This document shows positions 8,258-17,453 of a DNA stretch of 43,974 bases, piece after piece. Origin of the DNA: CAJXNP01 sp050305935 (GTDB taxonomy: Bacteria; Bacteroidota; Bacteroidia; Cytophagales; Cyclobacteriaceae). The number at the start of each line of letters is the position of its first letter. Position 1 is the first letter of the stretch. The stretch lies in NCBI GenBank assembly GCA_050305935.1, contig JBNLGG010000036.1, positions 1 to 43,974 of the forward strand, written 5' to 3'. The translations under genes and the position numbers were made by a program. The notes below the pieces were generated by a model, which saw nothing but the letters and a program-made list of their open reading frames with translations, ran no database searches and had not been told where the DNA came from.

Positions 8258-11071
8258 ATGCCTAAAGATACTAGCATCAAATCAGTACTGATCATTGGAA
8301 GTGGCCCTATCATCATCGGTCAAGCATGTGAATTTGATTACTCAGGAAGCCAGGCCGCAAGGTCTTTACGAGAGGAAGGAATAGAAGTCACCCTCATTAA
8401 TTCCAACCCTGCGACCATCATGACTGACCCCGTGACGGCAGACAATATTTATCTTAAGCCACTCACCAAAAAATCAATTGTCGAAATCCTGGAGAAACAC
8501 AAGATCGATGCGGTTCTTCCCACCCAAGGGGGCCAGACTGCCTTGAATCTGGCCATCGACTGCGACAACGCAGGTATTTGGGAAAAATATGGGGTGAAGA
8601 TCATCGGAGTTGATATCGATGCCATCGAGACAACGGAAGACAGGGAAAAATTCCGTTTAAAAATGGAGGAATTAGGAGTCAATGTCTGCAAAGGAAAGAC
8701 AGCTAATTCCTTTTTGGAAGGAAAAGAAATTGCACAGGAAATAGGCTTTCCCCTTGTTATCAGACCGTCTTACACGCTGGGTGGTACCGGAGGAGGTTTT
8801 GTTCACAGCGCTGACAAATTTGAAAAGGCGCTCACGCACGGCCTGCACGCATCACCTATTCACGAAGTGCTGATAGAGCAAAGTATCTTAGGATGGAAAG
8901 AATACGAGCTGGAATTGTTGCGCGATGGAGCCGGAAACATCATTATCATTTGTTCGATAGAGAATTTTGACCCGATGGGTGTGCATACCGGAGACTCGAT
9001 TACCGTGGCTCCCGCGATGACATTGCCTGATACGGTATACCAAAAAATGCGTGACCTGGCCATTAAGATGATGAACGGCATTGGGAAATTTGCCGGAGGC
9101 TGTAACGTGCAATTTGCCGTAAGCCCGGATGATGACACCATTATCGGGATTGAAATTAACCCACGCGTATCAAGGTCGTCGGCGCTGGCGTCAAAAGCTA
9201 CTGGCTACCCTATCGCAAAAATAGCTGCCAAACTGGCCATCGGATATAATCTGGACGAATTGCAAAACCAGATCACCAAAACTACTCCTGCGTTCTTTGA
9301 ACCGGCTCTTGACTATGTGATCGTAAAAATCCCACGGTGGAATTTCGACAAATTCCAGGGTGCTGACAGGTCTTTAGGCCTTCAAATGAAATCTGTGGGT
9401 GAGGCCATGGGTATTGGAAGAAATTTCCAGGAGGCATTGCAGAAAGCATGTCAGTCATTGGAAATAAAAAGAAATGGCCTGGGCGCAGATGCTAAAGAAT
9501 TAACGAACCGGGAGCAAATCCTGGAAAGCCTGGAGCACCCGAGCTGGAACCGGCTATTTCATATCTATGATGCTTTTAAATTAGGCATCTCATTCAGCAC
9601 CATTCAAAAGCTGACAAAAATCGACAAGTGGTTCCTGTATCAAATAGAAGAACTTATTCTGCTCGAAAAAGAAATTGAAAAATTCACTCTTGAGACACTT
9701 CCCAGGGAGCTGCTGTTAGAAGCCAAACAAAAGGGTTACGCTGACAGACAGATCGCCCACCTGATTGGCTGTCTGGAAAGTCAGGTATTTAACAGACGCC
9801 ATGAACTGGATATAAAAAGGGTGTATAAATTAGTGGATACCTGTGCGGCTGAATTTAAAGCAGAAACACCTTATTATTACTCCACATTCGCGGATGAAAA
9901 CGAATCGGAGTCTTCTGACAAAAAGAAGATCGTTGTCCTTGGGGCAGGGCCAAACAGAATCGGCCAGGGTATCGAATTTGACTATTGCTGCGTGCATGGA
10001 GTACTTGCTGCAAAAGAGTGTGGTTATGAGACCATCATGATCAACTGTAACCCGGAAACGGTTTCCACTGATCCTGACATCTCAGATAAACTATATTTCG
10101 AGCCGGTTTTTTGGGAACATATTTACGATATCATCCTGCATGAAAAGCCAGTGGGCGTTATCGTTCAGCTAGGTGGACAAACAGCCCTTAAACTTGCAGA
10201 GAAACTTGACCGGTATGGTATCAAGATCATCGGAACGGATTTCAAATCCCTTGACCTGGCGGAGGATCGGGGACATTTCAGTACGTTATTAAAAGACAAT
10301 GAAATTCCCTATCCCGAATTTGGCACCATCACCTCCGCAGACGAGGCGCTGGAAATGTCGAAGAAAATTGGTTTCCCTCTGCTCGTACGACCTTCATACG
10401 TCCTGGGCGGTCAGAGCATGAAAATTGTGATCAACGAAGAAGAGCTCGAAGCCCATGTGGTAAATATCCTGAAGGACATTCCTGGAAACCGCGTGCTTCT
10501 TGACCACTTCCTGGACGGAGCGATCGAGGCTGAGGCAGATGCACTTTGCGATGGGAAAGATGTGTACATCATCGGTATCATGCAGCACATTGAGCCTGCC
10601 GGGATACACTCTGGTGACTCTAATGCCGTGCTCCCTCCTTACAATCTCGGAGACTTTGTTATCCAGCAAATTGAAGCTTATACCGAAAAAATTGCGGTAG
10701 CTCTTAAAACAGTAGGATTGATCAATATTCAATTCGCCATCAAGAACGACAAAGTATACATCATAGAGGCTAATCCAAGGGCCTCCAGAACGGTTCCATT
10801 TATTTGCAAGGCCTACAATGAGCCGTATGTGAATTATGCTACCAAGATCATGCTGGGGGAGAAAAAAGTGAAGGACTTCAAGTTCAGCCCACAAAAGAAC
10901 GGATATGCGATCAAAGAACCTGTATTTTCGTTTAACAAGTTCCCTAATGTCAATAAGGAATTAGGACCGGAAATGAAATCTACAGGCGAATCGATATACT
11001 TTATTGACGACCTGTTAGACGATTACTTTATGAAACTTTATTCTGAAAGAAATCTCTACCTGAGCAGGTAG
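8258..11071 (+). CDS. carB: Carbamoyl-phosphate synthase large subunit lacking the MGS regulatory domain
   Basis: CarB makes carbamoyl phosphate from ammonia, bicarbonate and two ATP for arginine and pyrimidine synthesis. Both homologous halves are present. The first starts with VLIIGSGPIIIGQACEFDYS and the second, near residue 555, with VVLGAGPNRIGQGIEFDYC; each has ATP-grasp motifs (RPSYTLGGTGGG and RPSYVLGGQSM). At 937 residues it ends soon after the second ATP-grasp domain. E. coli CarB (1073) continues with a ~140-residue MGS-like allosteric domain that binds UMP, IMP and ornithine; that domain is absent and no following reading frame supplies it. carA is not in the window. Confidence 0.95.
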   Translation: MPKDTSIKSVLIIGSGPIIIGQACEFDYSGSQAARSLREEGIEVTLINSNPATIMTDPVTADNIYLKPLTKKSIVEILEKHKIDAVLPTQGGQTALNLAIDCDNAGIWEKYGVKIIGVDIDAIETTEDREKFRLKMEELGVNVCKGKTANSFLEGKEIAQEIGFPLVIRPSYTLGGTGGGFVHSADKFEKALTHGLHASPIHEVLIEQSILGWKEYELELLRDGAGNIIIICSIENFDPMGVHTGDSITVAPAMTLPDTVYQKMRDLAIKMMNGIGKFAGGCNVQFAVSPDDDTIIGIEINPRVSRSSALASKATGYPIAKIAAKLAIGYNLDELQNQITKTTPAFFEPALDYVIVKIPRWNFDKFQGADRSLGLQMKSVGEAMGIGRNFQEALQKACQSLEIKRNGLGADAKELTNREQILESLEHPSWNRLFHIYDAFKLGISFSTIQKLTKIDKWFLYQIEELILLEKEIEKFTLETLPRELLLEAKQKGYADRQIAHLIGCLESQVFNRRHELDIKRVYKLVDTCAAEFKAETPYYYSTFADENESESSDKKKIVVLGAGPNRIGQGIEFDYCCVHGVLAAKECGYETIMINCNPETVSTDPDISDKLYFEPVFWEHIYDIILHEKPVGVIVQLGGQTALKLAEKLDRYGIKIIGTDFKSLDLAEDRGHFSTLLKDNEIPYPEFGTITSADEALEMSKKIGFPLLVRPSYVLGGQSMKIVINEEELEAHVVNILKDIPGNRVLLDHFLDGAIEAEADALCDGKDVYIIGIMQHIEPAGIHSGDSNAVLPPYNLGDFVIQQIEAYTEKIAVALKTVGLINIQFAIKNDKVYIIEANPRASRTVPFICKAYNEPYVNYATKIMLGEKKVKDFKFSPQKNGYAIKEPVFSFNKFPNVNKELGPEMKSTGESIYFIDDLLDDYFMKLYSERNLYLSR

Positions 11072-11084
11072 TATACAATTGCCA

Positions 11085-11324
11085 ATGATAAAGCTTTTAT
11101 TATTCATCATTATTTTTCTTTTATTGATCCGAATCATCAATGCCTTGTTTAAAGGTATTTATCGGGTCACGGGAGAACCTCAAAAAAATAGATCCAAATA
11201 CACCGAACGAAGTCGACCCAAAGAAGGAGAAATCACCATTGACGAAATGCCCGGTAAAAAGAGGGGAAAGGGCAATGGCAACTTTAAAGGAGGCGAATAC
11301 ATAGATTATGAAGAAGTCAAGTAA
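11085..11324 (+). CDS. Small membrane-anchored DUF4834-like protein
   Basis: This 79-residue protein has one N-terminal hydrophobic helix (residues ~2-22, rich in Leu and Ile) and a basic, charged, probably disordered tail ending GGEYIDYEEVK. That plan matches the DUF4834 family of Bacteroidota, whose function is unknown. I chose the ATG at 11085 rather than a TTG six bases upstream because the ATG puts MIKLLLFIIIF at the N-terminus. It lies 13 bases after carB and ~40 bases before accD, so it probably belongs to the same transcript. Confidence 0.7.
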   Translation: MIKLLLFIIIFLLLIRIINALFKGIYRVTGEPQKNRSKYTERSRPKEGEITIDEMPGKKRGKGNGNFKGGEYIDYEEVK

Positions 11325-11366
11325 TAATAATGGCTTTTATCTATATTGCAACATAAACTAAATCAC

Positions 11367-12206
11367 ATGGCTTGGTTTCTGAGAAAAGACAAAGGGATAC
11401 AAACTCCTACCGAAGCAAAAAAAGACGTTCCGGACGGGTTATGGTATAAAACCCCTGGTGGAAAGATCATTCATATAAGGGAATTAAAGAGCAATAATTA
11501 CGTTTGTCCGGATGACGATTTTCACGTGAGAATAGGCTCAAAGGAATACTTCGAAATACTTTTTGACGATAATAAATTTACAGAGCTTGACAAAGACATG
11601 GAGTCTGCAGACCCCCTTAAATTTGTCGACAGTAAACCCTACCCCGAAAGGATTAAGTCTTCACAGGAAAAGACGGAGTTAAAAGATGCAGTCAGGACAG
11701 CTTACGGTAATATGGATGGTGTAGAAGTCACGGTGGCCTGTATGGACTTTAATTTTATTGGTGGTTCAATGGGGTCAGTAGTAGGAGAAAAAATCGCCCG
11801 GGCCATCCAACATTCGCTGGACAAAAAAGTTCCCTTCATCATGATCTCAAAGTCGGGAGGAGCGAGGATGATGGAGGCCGGTTTTTCGCTCATGCAAATG
11901 GCTAAGACCTCCGCAAAATTAGCGCTTCTTTCCGATGCAAAAATCCCATTTGTTTCAGTTCTCACCGACCCAACAACCGGTGGCGTTACAGCATCATTTG
12001 CTATGCTGGGGGATTTTAATATTTCCGAACCGGGGGCTTTGATTGGCTTCGCAGGGCCAAGGGTAATCAGGGAAACCATCGGTAAAGATCTGCCAAAAGG
12101 ATTTCAAAGTGCTGAGTTCCTTTTAGATCATGGATTTATAGATTTTATCATTGACAGAAGAAACCTGAAATCCAGGTTGTCTTCACTGCTAAAAATGCTG
12201 GAATAG
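11367..12206 (+). CDS. accD: Acetyl-CoA carboxylase carboxyltransferase beta subunit, degenerate zinc ribbon
   Basis: AccD with AccA transfers the carboxyl group from biotin-BCCP to acetyl-CoA in fatty acid synthesis. The crotonase-fold core is clear: GGSMGSVVGEKI, then MISKSGGARMMEAG and TDPTTGGVTASFAMLGD. I start it at ATG 11367, giving MAWFLRKDK, as in other AccD proteins, and 279 residues; an upstream TTG would add seven unlikely residues. The N-terminal Cys4 zinc ribbon of E. coli AccD is reduced to one cysteine (Cys47, in VCPDDDFH); the other three positions are not cysteine. Confidence 0.93.
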   Translation: MAWFLRKDKGIQTPTEAKKDVPDGLWYKTPGGKIIHIRELKSNNYVCPDDDFHVRIGSKEYFEILFDDNKFTELDKDMESADPLKFVDSKPYPERIKSSQEKTELKDAVRTAYGNMDGVEVTVACMDFNFIGGSMGSVVGEKIARAIQHSLDKKVPFIMISKSGGARMMEAGFSLMQMAKTSAKLALLSDAKIPFVSVLTDPTTGGVTASFAMLGDFNISEPGALIGFAGPRVIRETIGKDLPKGFQSAEFLLDHGFIDFIIDRRNLKSRLSSLLKMLE

Positions 12207-12265
12207 AGTGGCTTAAAAACTCGAAATTTCATCACTTTAAATCGACAAAAAAGGGATTATATAAA

Positions 12266-12273
12266 TATATTTG
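12266..12273 (+). promoter_or_regulatory. -7 promoter box for nqrF
   Basis: TATATTTG is an exact TAnnTTTG match 32 bases upstream of the nqrF ATG. No confident -33 element was found. It suggests nqrF can be transcribed apart from accD. Confidence 0.45.
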
Positions 12274-12295
12274 CAAAAATTTTTAACGATAAACC

Positions 12296-12301
12296 AAGGA
12301 G
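12296..12301 (+). promoter_or_regulatory. Shine-Dalgarno site of nqrF
   Basis: AAGGAG lies four bases before the ATG at 12306. Such a strong site is unusual here, where most genes have A-rich leaders without one, and it fixes the nqrF start. Confidence 0.6.
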
Positions 12302-12305
12302 ATAA

Positions 12306-13610
12306 ATGGGTCCAGTAATTATTTCATCAATCGTTGCCTTTACAATCGTCATTTCTATACTGGTACTTGTGCTACTTTATGCACAATCAAAACTTGTTCA
12401 GTCAGGTGATGTGAAGATTGTCATCAATGGTGATACAGAAAAACCGTTGGTCGTGGGAGCAGGTTCTTCGCTGTTAAGCACCTTAGGCAGCAACAAGATT
12501 TTTTTACCTTCCGCCTGTGGTGGAGGTGGAACATGCGCTATGTGTAAATGTGTGGTAGAAGAAGGTGGAGGGGAAGTGCTTCCAACCGAAGTAGGCCACC
12601 TGAGCCGAACCGAGCAGCACGAAAACGTGCGACTGGCTTGCCAGGTAAAGGTGAAAAATGACATGAAAATTAAGGTCCACGAAGAAATCTTTGGCATTAA
12701 GAAATGGGAATGCGAGGTAGTGTCTAATTACAATGTCTCCACTTTTATCAAGGAATTTGTGGTTAAGCTTCCTGAAGGCGAAACGCTCGATTTCCAATCT
12801 GGCGGATACATCCAAATTGACGTTCCTGAAATCAACGTCGATTTTAAAACAATGGACATCACTCCACATCCCGAGCTTCACCACCCTCAGGATGTTTACC
12901 GAGAAGACTGGGATAAATTTAATCTTTGGGACCTGAAAATGAAGAACGATGAGCCTATTTTCAGGGCTTACTCTATGGCCAATCATCCGGCAGAAGGAAA
13001 CATCGTCATGCTAAACATCAGGATTGCCACCCCACCCTGGGACAGGGCAGCAGGCAAATGGATGGACGTAAATCCAGGAATCTGCTCTTCGTATGTGTTT
13101 AGCAGAAAGCCGGGCGACAAAGTGACTGTTTCCGGTCCTTACGGAGAATTCTTTATTAATCCGACGGAAAGGGAAATGGTCTACATCGGTGGTGGAGCGG
13201 GTATGGCTCCCCTGAGGTCGCATATCTTCCATCTATTCCACACAGAAAAAACCAAACGAAAAGTATCTTACTGGTATGGAGGTAGGTCCAAAAGAGAATT
13301 GTTCTACCTGGATCACTTCAGAAAAATCGAAGATGAATTTCCAAATTTCCAATTCAATATTGGTTTAAGCGAACCACTAAAAGAGGACAACTGGAAAGAA
13401 AAGAAAAGCCTTGATGATAAGAATGGTGACGGCTACATTGGGTTTATTCACCAGGTTCTGTATGATAATTATTTGAAGAACCACCCTGAGCCAGAAGAAA
13501 TAGAGTATTACCTTTGCGGGCCTCCATTGATGAATGCAGCGGTGACAAAAATGCTAGACGACTTGGGAGTACCGCCGGAAAATATAAGGTTTGATGATTT
13601 TGGAGGTTAA
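12306..13610 (+). CDS. nqrF: Na+-translocating NADH:quinone reductase subunit F
   Basis: NqrF is the NADH-oxidising entry subunit of the sodium-pumping NADH:quinone reductase in the inner membrane. One N-terminal membrane helix (residues ~5-25) is followed by a 2Fe-2S ferredoxin domain with Cys71, Cys77, Cys80 and Cys112. An FAD domain carries RAYSMANHP, and an NAD-binding domain carries YIGGGAGMAPLRSH and YYLCGPPLMNAAV. The 434-residue length and the DDFGG C-terminus suit NqrF. nqrA-E do not precede it as they usually do; instead accD is upstream, and a terminator follows immediately. Confidence 0.92.
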   Translation: MGPVIISSIVAFTIVISILVLVLLYAQSKLVQSGDVKIVINGDTEKPLVVGAGSSLLSTLGSNKIFLPSACGGGGTCAMCKCVVEEGGGEVLPTEVGHLSRTEQHENVRLACQVKVKNDMKIKVHEEIFGIKKWECEVVSNYNVSTFIKEFVVKLPEGETLDFQSGGYIQIDVPEINVDFKTMDITPHPELHHPQDVYREDWDKFNLWDLKMKNDEPIFRAYSMANHPAEGNIVMLNIRIATPPWDRAAGKWMDVNPGICSSYVFSRKPGDKVTVSGPYGEFFINPTEREMVYIGGGAGMAPLRSHIFHLFHTEKTKRKVSYWYGGRSKRELFYLDHFRKIEDEFPNFQFNIGLSEPLKEDNWKEKKSLDDKNGDGYIGFIHQVLYDNYLKNHPEPEEIEYYLCGPPLMNAAVTKMLDDLGVPPENIRFDDFGG

Positions 13611-13630
13611 AAACCTAATCAATAAATTTC

Positions 13631-13658
13631 AAGGGAGAATTAATTCTCCCTTTTTTTA
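13631..13658 (+). terminator. Intrinsic terminator after nqrF
   Basis: A 9-bp stem AAGGGAGAA (13631-13639) and TTCTCCCTT (13644-13652) with a TTAA loop runs into seven T residues (13651-13657). It lies 21 bases after the nqrF stop, a textbook Rho-independent terminator. Confidence 0.85.
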
Positions 13659-13676
13659 TTCCCAAAAAATTGACCA

Positions 13677-14837
13677 ATGGATTTAAAAATCTTTTTCTCA
13701 CCGGTTCAGGAAGAAACCTACAATGACATCAGCGATTCGCATTCATTCTTTAGCAGCATCAGTGTGTTTACCGAGAAAATGCCGGATTACAAAGGAGCCC
13801 ATATAGCGCTTATCGGAGTTGAGGACGCCAGAAATACCATCGACAATGCGGGTTGTGAGAAAGGAGCGATGGAAATCAGGAAAAAGCTCTACCGCTTAAA
13901 AAAAGGAAGTGGCAGCTATCGCATCGTTGATCTGGGAAACATTAACGCAGGGGTGACCTACGACGAAACACAATTGAGGATCAAAGAGGTGTGCGCCATT
14001 CTAATCGAGCAAGACATTTTACCCATTCTTATTGGTGGCACCCATGATCAAACTTATGCCCAATATCTTTCCTATGAAAGCATGGACAAGCTGGTAAGTT
14101 TGCTCACCATAGACGCATTTCTGGACATGGACGATGATATAAAAAAGATAGGCTCGAAGAATTTTTTACATCACATCATGATGCATGAGAACAACTTCCT
14201 TTTTAACCTCTGCCTGATGGGTTATCAGTCCTACCTCATCGACAATGATACCCTGGCTATCTTAGAAAAGCTTTATTTTGACTCCTACCGATTAGGCTAT
14301 ATGCGGCAGGGCATCCAGGAGATGGAACCTGTTATTCGTGAAGCCGACATGTTGAGTTTTGACATTACTTCCATAAAATCTTCTGATGCGCCGGGAAATG
14401 CATTCGCGCAGCCTTTTGGGCTTACAGGTGAAGAGGCCTGCCAGATCTGTTGGTATGCTGGTTTGAATGAAAAAATGAGTTCGGCAGGTTTTTACGAATA
14501 CAATCCCGATTATGATGACGAAAACAGGAAGACTGCGGCAGTAGTTGCCACCATGATCTGGTATTTTATTGAAGGGTATTACCATAGAAAAGATGAAAGT
14601 AATTTCAGGGGGAATTATTACCTGCGCTATGTTGTGTCCATGCCGGAAGAACCGGCCACCATCGTGTTTTACAAAAGCAAATTAAGCGAGAAATGGTGGA
14701 TGGAAGTTCCTTATCCTCACGGTAAATTTATGTATGAAAGAAACTTAATCATACCCTGTAGTTATAGCGATTATCAATTGGCACAAAAGGGTGATGTGCC
14801 GGAACGATGGATCATTACACAAAATAAACTGGTTTGA
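13677..14837 (+). CDS. Arginase/formimidoylglutamase-fold protein with incomplete metal site
   Basis: The 386-residue protein has the ureohydrolase fold order, and Bacteroidota homologues are often named formimidoylglutamase. The three metal-binding motifs are only partly kept. GGTHDQ (residues 120-125) retains His123. DAFLDMD (146-152) has Phe148 where the family has His in DAHxD. SFDITS (227-232) has Thr231 where the family has the second Asp of SxDxD. Three of the usual six ligands (His123, Asp146/Asp150, Asp229) can be aligned, so a two-manganese centre is unlikely to form normally. It may be a pseudoenzyme or bind a single metal. The stop overlaps the next ATG by one base. Confidence 0.8.
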   Translation: MDLKIFFSPVQEETYNDISDSHSFFSSISVFTEKMPDYKGAHIALIGVEDARNTIDNAGCEKGAMEIRKKLYRLKKGSGSYRIVDLGNINAGVTYDETQLRIKEVCAILIEQDILPILIGGTHDQTYAQYLSYESMDKLVSLLTIDAFLDMDDDIKKIGSKNFLHHIMMHENNFLFNLCLMGYQSYLIDNDTLAILEKLYFDSYRLGYMRQGIQEMEPVIREADMLSFDITSIKSSDAPGNAFAQPFGLTGEEACQICWYAGLNEKMSSAGFYEYNPDYDDENRKTAAVVATMIWYFIEGYYHRKDESNFRGNYYLRYVVSMPEEPATIVFYKSKLSEKWWMEVPYPHGKFMYERNLIIPCSYSDYQLAQKGDVPERWIITQNKLV

Positions 14838-17383
14838 TGAGGCAATTATTAGCATGTATCTTTTTCATTGCCAGCATCACTTGCCTATACTCCCAGATAC
14901 CTTCGCTTTCCTATTACTTTAATGAGAATATTGAATTTGACCAATCTATTACACCGCCATCCGAATTCCTGGGGCATGAAATTGGCGAATTGCACGTAAG
15001 CCACGACAAGCTAGTCTTCTACCTCCGGCACCTGGCACATCAATCCAACAGGATCAGCATCGAAACCATAGGTTTCACACATGAAAAAAGACCTTTGATT
15101 TTATTAACCATTTCCTCTCCTGAAAACCTTTCGCAACTCCCGTACATCAAAGAAACAAGAAGGCGGATACTGTTTGAAAACCAGGAGGCAGGTGGCATGA
15201 TGGACTTACCCATAGTGATCTGGATGGGATATAGTATACACGGTAACGAACCAAGTGGAAGTAACGCGGCACTTTTGATGACTTACTACCTGGCAGCGGC
15301 AAAAGGTAATTTTATTGACAGTCTGCTATCTTCTTCTATTATTCTCATAGATCCCTGCTCTAACCCTGATGGTCTGCAGCGATTTTCTACCTGGGTCAAT
15401 TCTACTAAATCTAAACATCTAATTGGTGATGTAAATAACCTTGAATATGAAGAACCATGGCCACAGGGTAGGACCAATCACTACTGGTTTGATTTAAACA
15501 GGGATTGGCTTTTGCTCGAACAACCGGAAAGCCGTGCGAGAATTAAAAAATATCATGAATGGAAGCCTAATATTTTAACAGATCATCATGAAATGGGGAT
15601 ACAATCGACCTTGTTTTTTCAACCTGGGGTTTCCACCAGGAAACATCCACTCATCCCCGAAGATAACCAAGGGCTCACCGAGAAGCTCTCGGGCTATCAC
15701 ATCAAGGGCCTGGATTCATTGAGGGAGCTGTTCTATTCGAAAGAGAATTTTGATGATTTCTATTTAGGAAAAGGGTCCACCTACCCGGATGTAAACGGAG
15801 GTATAGGGATTCTATTTGAACAGGGCTCAACGAGAGGACTCCTGCGTGAAACGGAAAATGGCCTCCGCAACTTTCCCTCCACCATAAAAAACCAACTAAC
15901 GGTTTCGTTTAGCACACTTAAAGGCGCGATTGATTTAAAACCTGATATTCAGGACTTTCAAATAAATTTCTTCCGAAAGTCCAATGAACGGGCAAAAACG
16001 GATCCTATTAAAGCATATATAGTCGGTGATTCCCGTGACAAAGAAAAAATCCATTTGCTGGCTGAAAAATTAAATGCCCACGACATTGAATTATTTAGAC
16101 CTGAAAGGAAAGTAGTCATCGGCAAAGCAGAATTTGATCCTTCCAGCAGTTTTGTAATTCCGCTAGACCAACCGCAATATGCCTTGATCAAGGCTCTTTT
16201 TGACAAAAGGAAAACTTTTGAAGACAGTTTATTTTATGATGTTTCTGCCTGGTCATTTGACCTTGCTTTTAATGTGGATTTTACAGCATTGAACAGCAAG
16301 GAATTGGCAAACATCCGGCTCAATAAAATGAGCAATAAGGCTCCGAAAAATGATTCACAAGTTGTCCGGAGTGATTATGGATATGCCTTGCCATGGGAAC
16401 CTTACTACTCACCTGCAGCACTTTTTCAATTGTTAAACCGGGGAGTTAAGATGAAGGTGGCCACGCAGCAGTTTTCAGTTCAATCAAATACCCCTTTTTC
16501 TTTCGGAACCCTCATTATTCCCGGTGGATTACAAAAGTTGGACAAAAATGAAGTGCATTTTTTACTGGATTCCTTAGCCACAAAATACCATATCCAGGTA
16601 TATCCCCTCTCTAGTAGCAGCAACAGCAAAGGTATCGATATTGGCAGCGACCAGTTTAAAACGATAAACCTTCCTTCATTTGCTTTGGTCGTGGGAGAAG
16701 GAACAAGCCCAACTGAGTCTGGGGAAATCTGGCATTTGTTGGACAGCAAAATGAATATCCCGGTAACGCTACTCCCAGCGAAAAAAATTAGTACAGCTAA
16801 TTTAGCGGCATACTCGACAATCATCTTTCCTGATGGTGCTTATGCAGGAACAGGGAATGGCGAAAATCTCAAAAACTGGTTGAAAAACGGGGGTGTGATT
16901 ATTGCCCAAAATGAGGCACTTCTATGGTTAAAAAACCATGGTATTTTCCTGGGAAATTTTAAACCCCTTGAAAGCCAGGGGATAGCGAACATCCCATACG
17001 CCCAGCGCACCAATTATAAAGGAGCCCAATCACTGGGAGGGGCAATCTTTAATACCAAGATTGACATTTCCCATCCCCTCTGCTTTGGGTTCAGGAAAAA
17101 TGAATTACCCGTATTTAAAAATAGCCTGGTTTGGCTGGACCAGGCATTTTTATCTTTTAATAACCCCATCATTTTTTCGGATGATCCACTTCTTTCCGGC
17201 TACATCTCCGAAAAAAATCTCAATAACCTGAAAAGTACCTCCGCAGTGACCGTGCATTCCTTCGGCAATGGAAAAGTGATTGGCTTTGCATTTAATCCTA
17301 ATTTCAGAGGGTATTGGTACGGCACCGAAAAATTGTTTTTCAACGCCTTGTTCTTCGGCCAAATTATTGAAACCCAACTTTGA
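14837..17383 (+). CDS. Secreted M14-family zinc carboxypeptidase-like protein
   Basis: I start this at ATG 14837, whose A is the last base of the upstream TGA stop, giving an 848-residue protein with signal peptide MRQLLACIFFIASITCLYSQ. M14 features follow: His135 and Glu138 in SIHGNEPSG, the SNPDG loop near 175, FDLNRDW near 218, DHHEMG at 249-254, and the likely catalytic Glu328 in ILFEQGSTRG. The C-terminal ~350 residues include a region like the class I glutamine amidotransferase-like domain seen behind such peptidases (AAYSTIIFPDGAYAGTG). It probably acts in the periplasm or outside the cell on peptides. Cleavage specificity cannot be read. Confidence 0.88.
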   Translation: MRQLLACIFFIASITCLYSQIPSLSYYFNENIEFDQSITPPSEFLGHEIGELHVSHDKLVFYLRHLAHQSNRISIETIGFTHEKRPLILLTISSPENLSQLPYIKETRRRILFENQEAGGMMDLPIVIWMGYSIHGNEPSGSNAALLMTYYLAAAKGNFIDSLLSSSIILIDPCSNPDGLQRFSTWVNSTKSKHLIGDVNNLEYEEPWPQGRTNHYWFDLNRDWLLLEQPESRARIKKYHEWKPNILTDHHEMGIQSTLFFQPGVSTRKHPLIPEDNQGLTEKLSGYHIKGLDSLRELFYSKENFDDFYLGKGSTYPDVNGGIGILFEQGSTRGLLRETENGLRNFPSTIKNQLTVSFSTLKGAIDLKPDIQDFQINFFRKSNERAKTDPIKAYIVGDSRDKEKIHLLAEKLNAHDIELFRPERKVVIGKAEFDPSSSFVIPLDQPQYALIKALFDKRKTFEDSLFYDVSAWSFDLAFNVDFTALNSKELANIRLNKMSNKAPKNDSQVVRSDYGYALPWEPYYSPAALFQLLNRGVKMKVATQQFSVQSNTPFSFGTLIIPGGLQKLDKNEVHFLLDSLATKYHIQVYPLSSSSNSKGIDIGSDQFKTINLPSFALVVGEGTSPTESGEIWHLLDSKMNIPVTLLPAKKISTANLAAYSTIIFPDGAYAGTGNGENLKNWLKNGGVIIAQNEALLWLKNHGIFLGNFKPLESQGIANIPYAQRTNYKGAQSLGGAIFNTKIDISHPLCFGFRKNELPVFKNSLVWLDQAFLSFNNPIIFSDDPLLSGYISEKNLNNLKSTSAVTVHSFGNGKVIGFAFNPNFRGYWYGTEKLFFNALFFGQIIETQL

Positions 17384-17453
17384 AAATTAAAACTTTGATT
17401 CCAACAGCCAGTTATTTTAATTCGTACATCACACTATACTAAACCAAAAAACG

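Noticed and set aside
10394..10894. 166-codon minus-strand frame across carB
   Set aside because: Antisense to the second ATP-grasp domain; no recognisable motif or leader.
12504..12986. 160-codon minus-strand frame across nqrF
   Set aside because: Antisense to the ferredoxin and FAD domains; no supporting signal.
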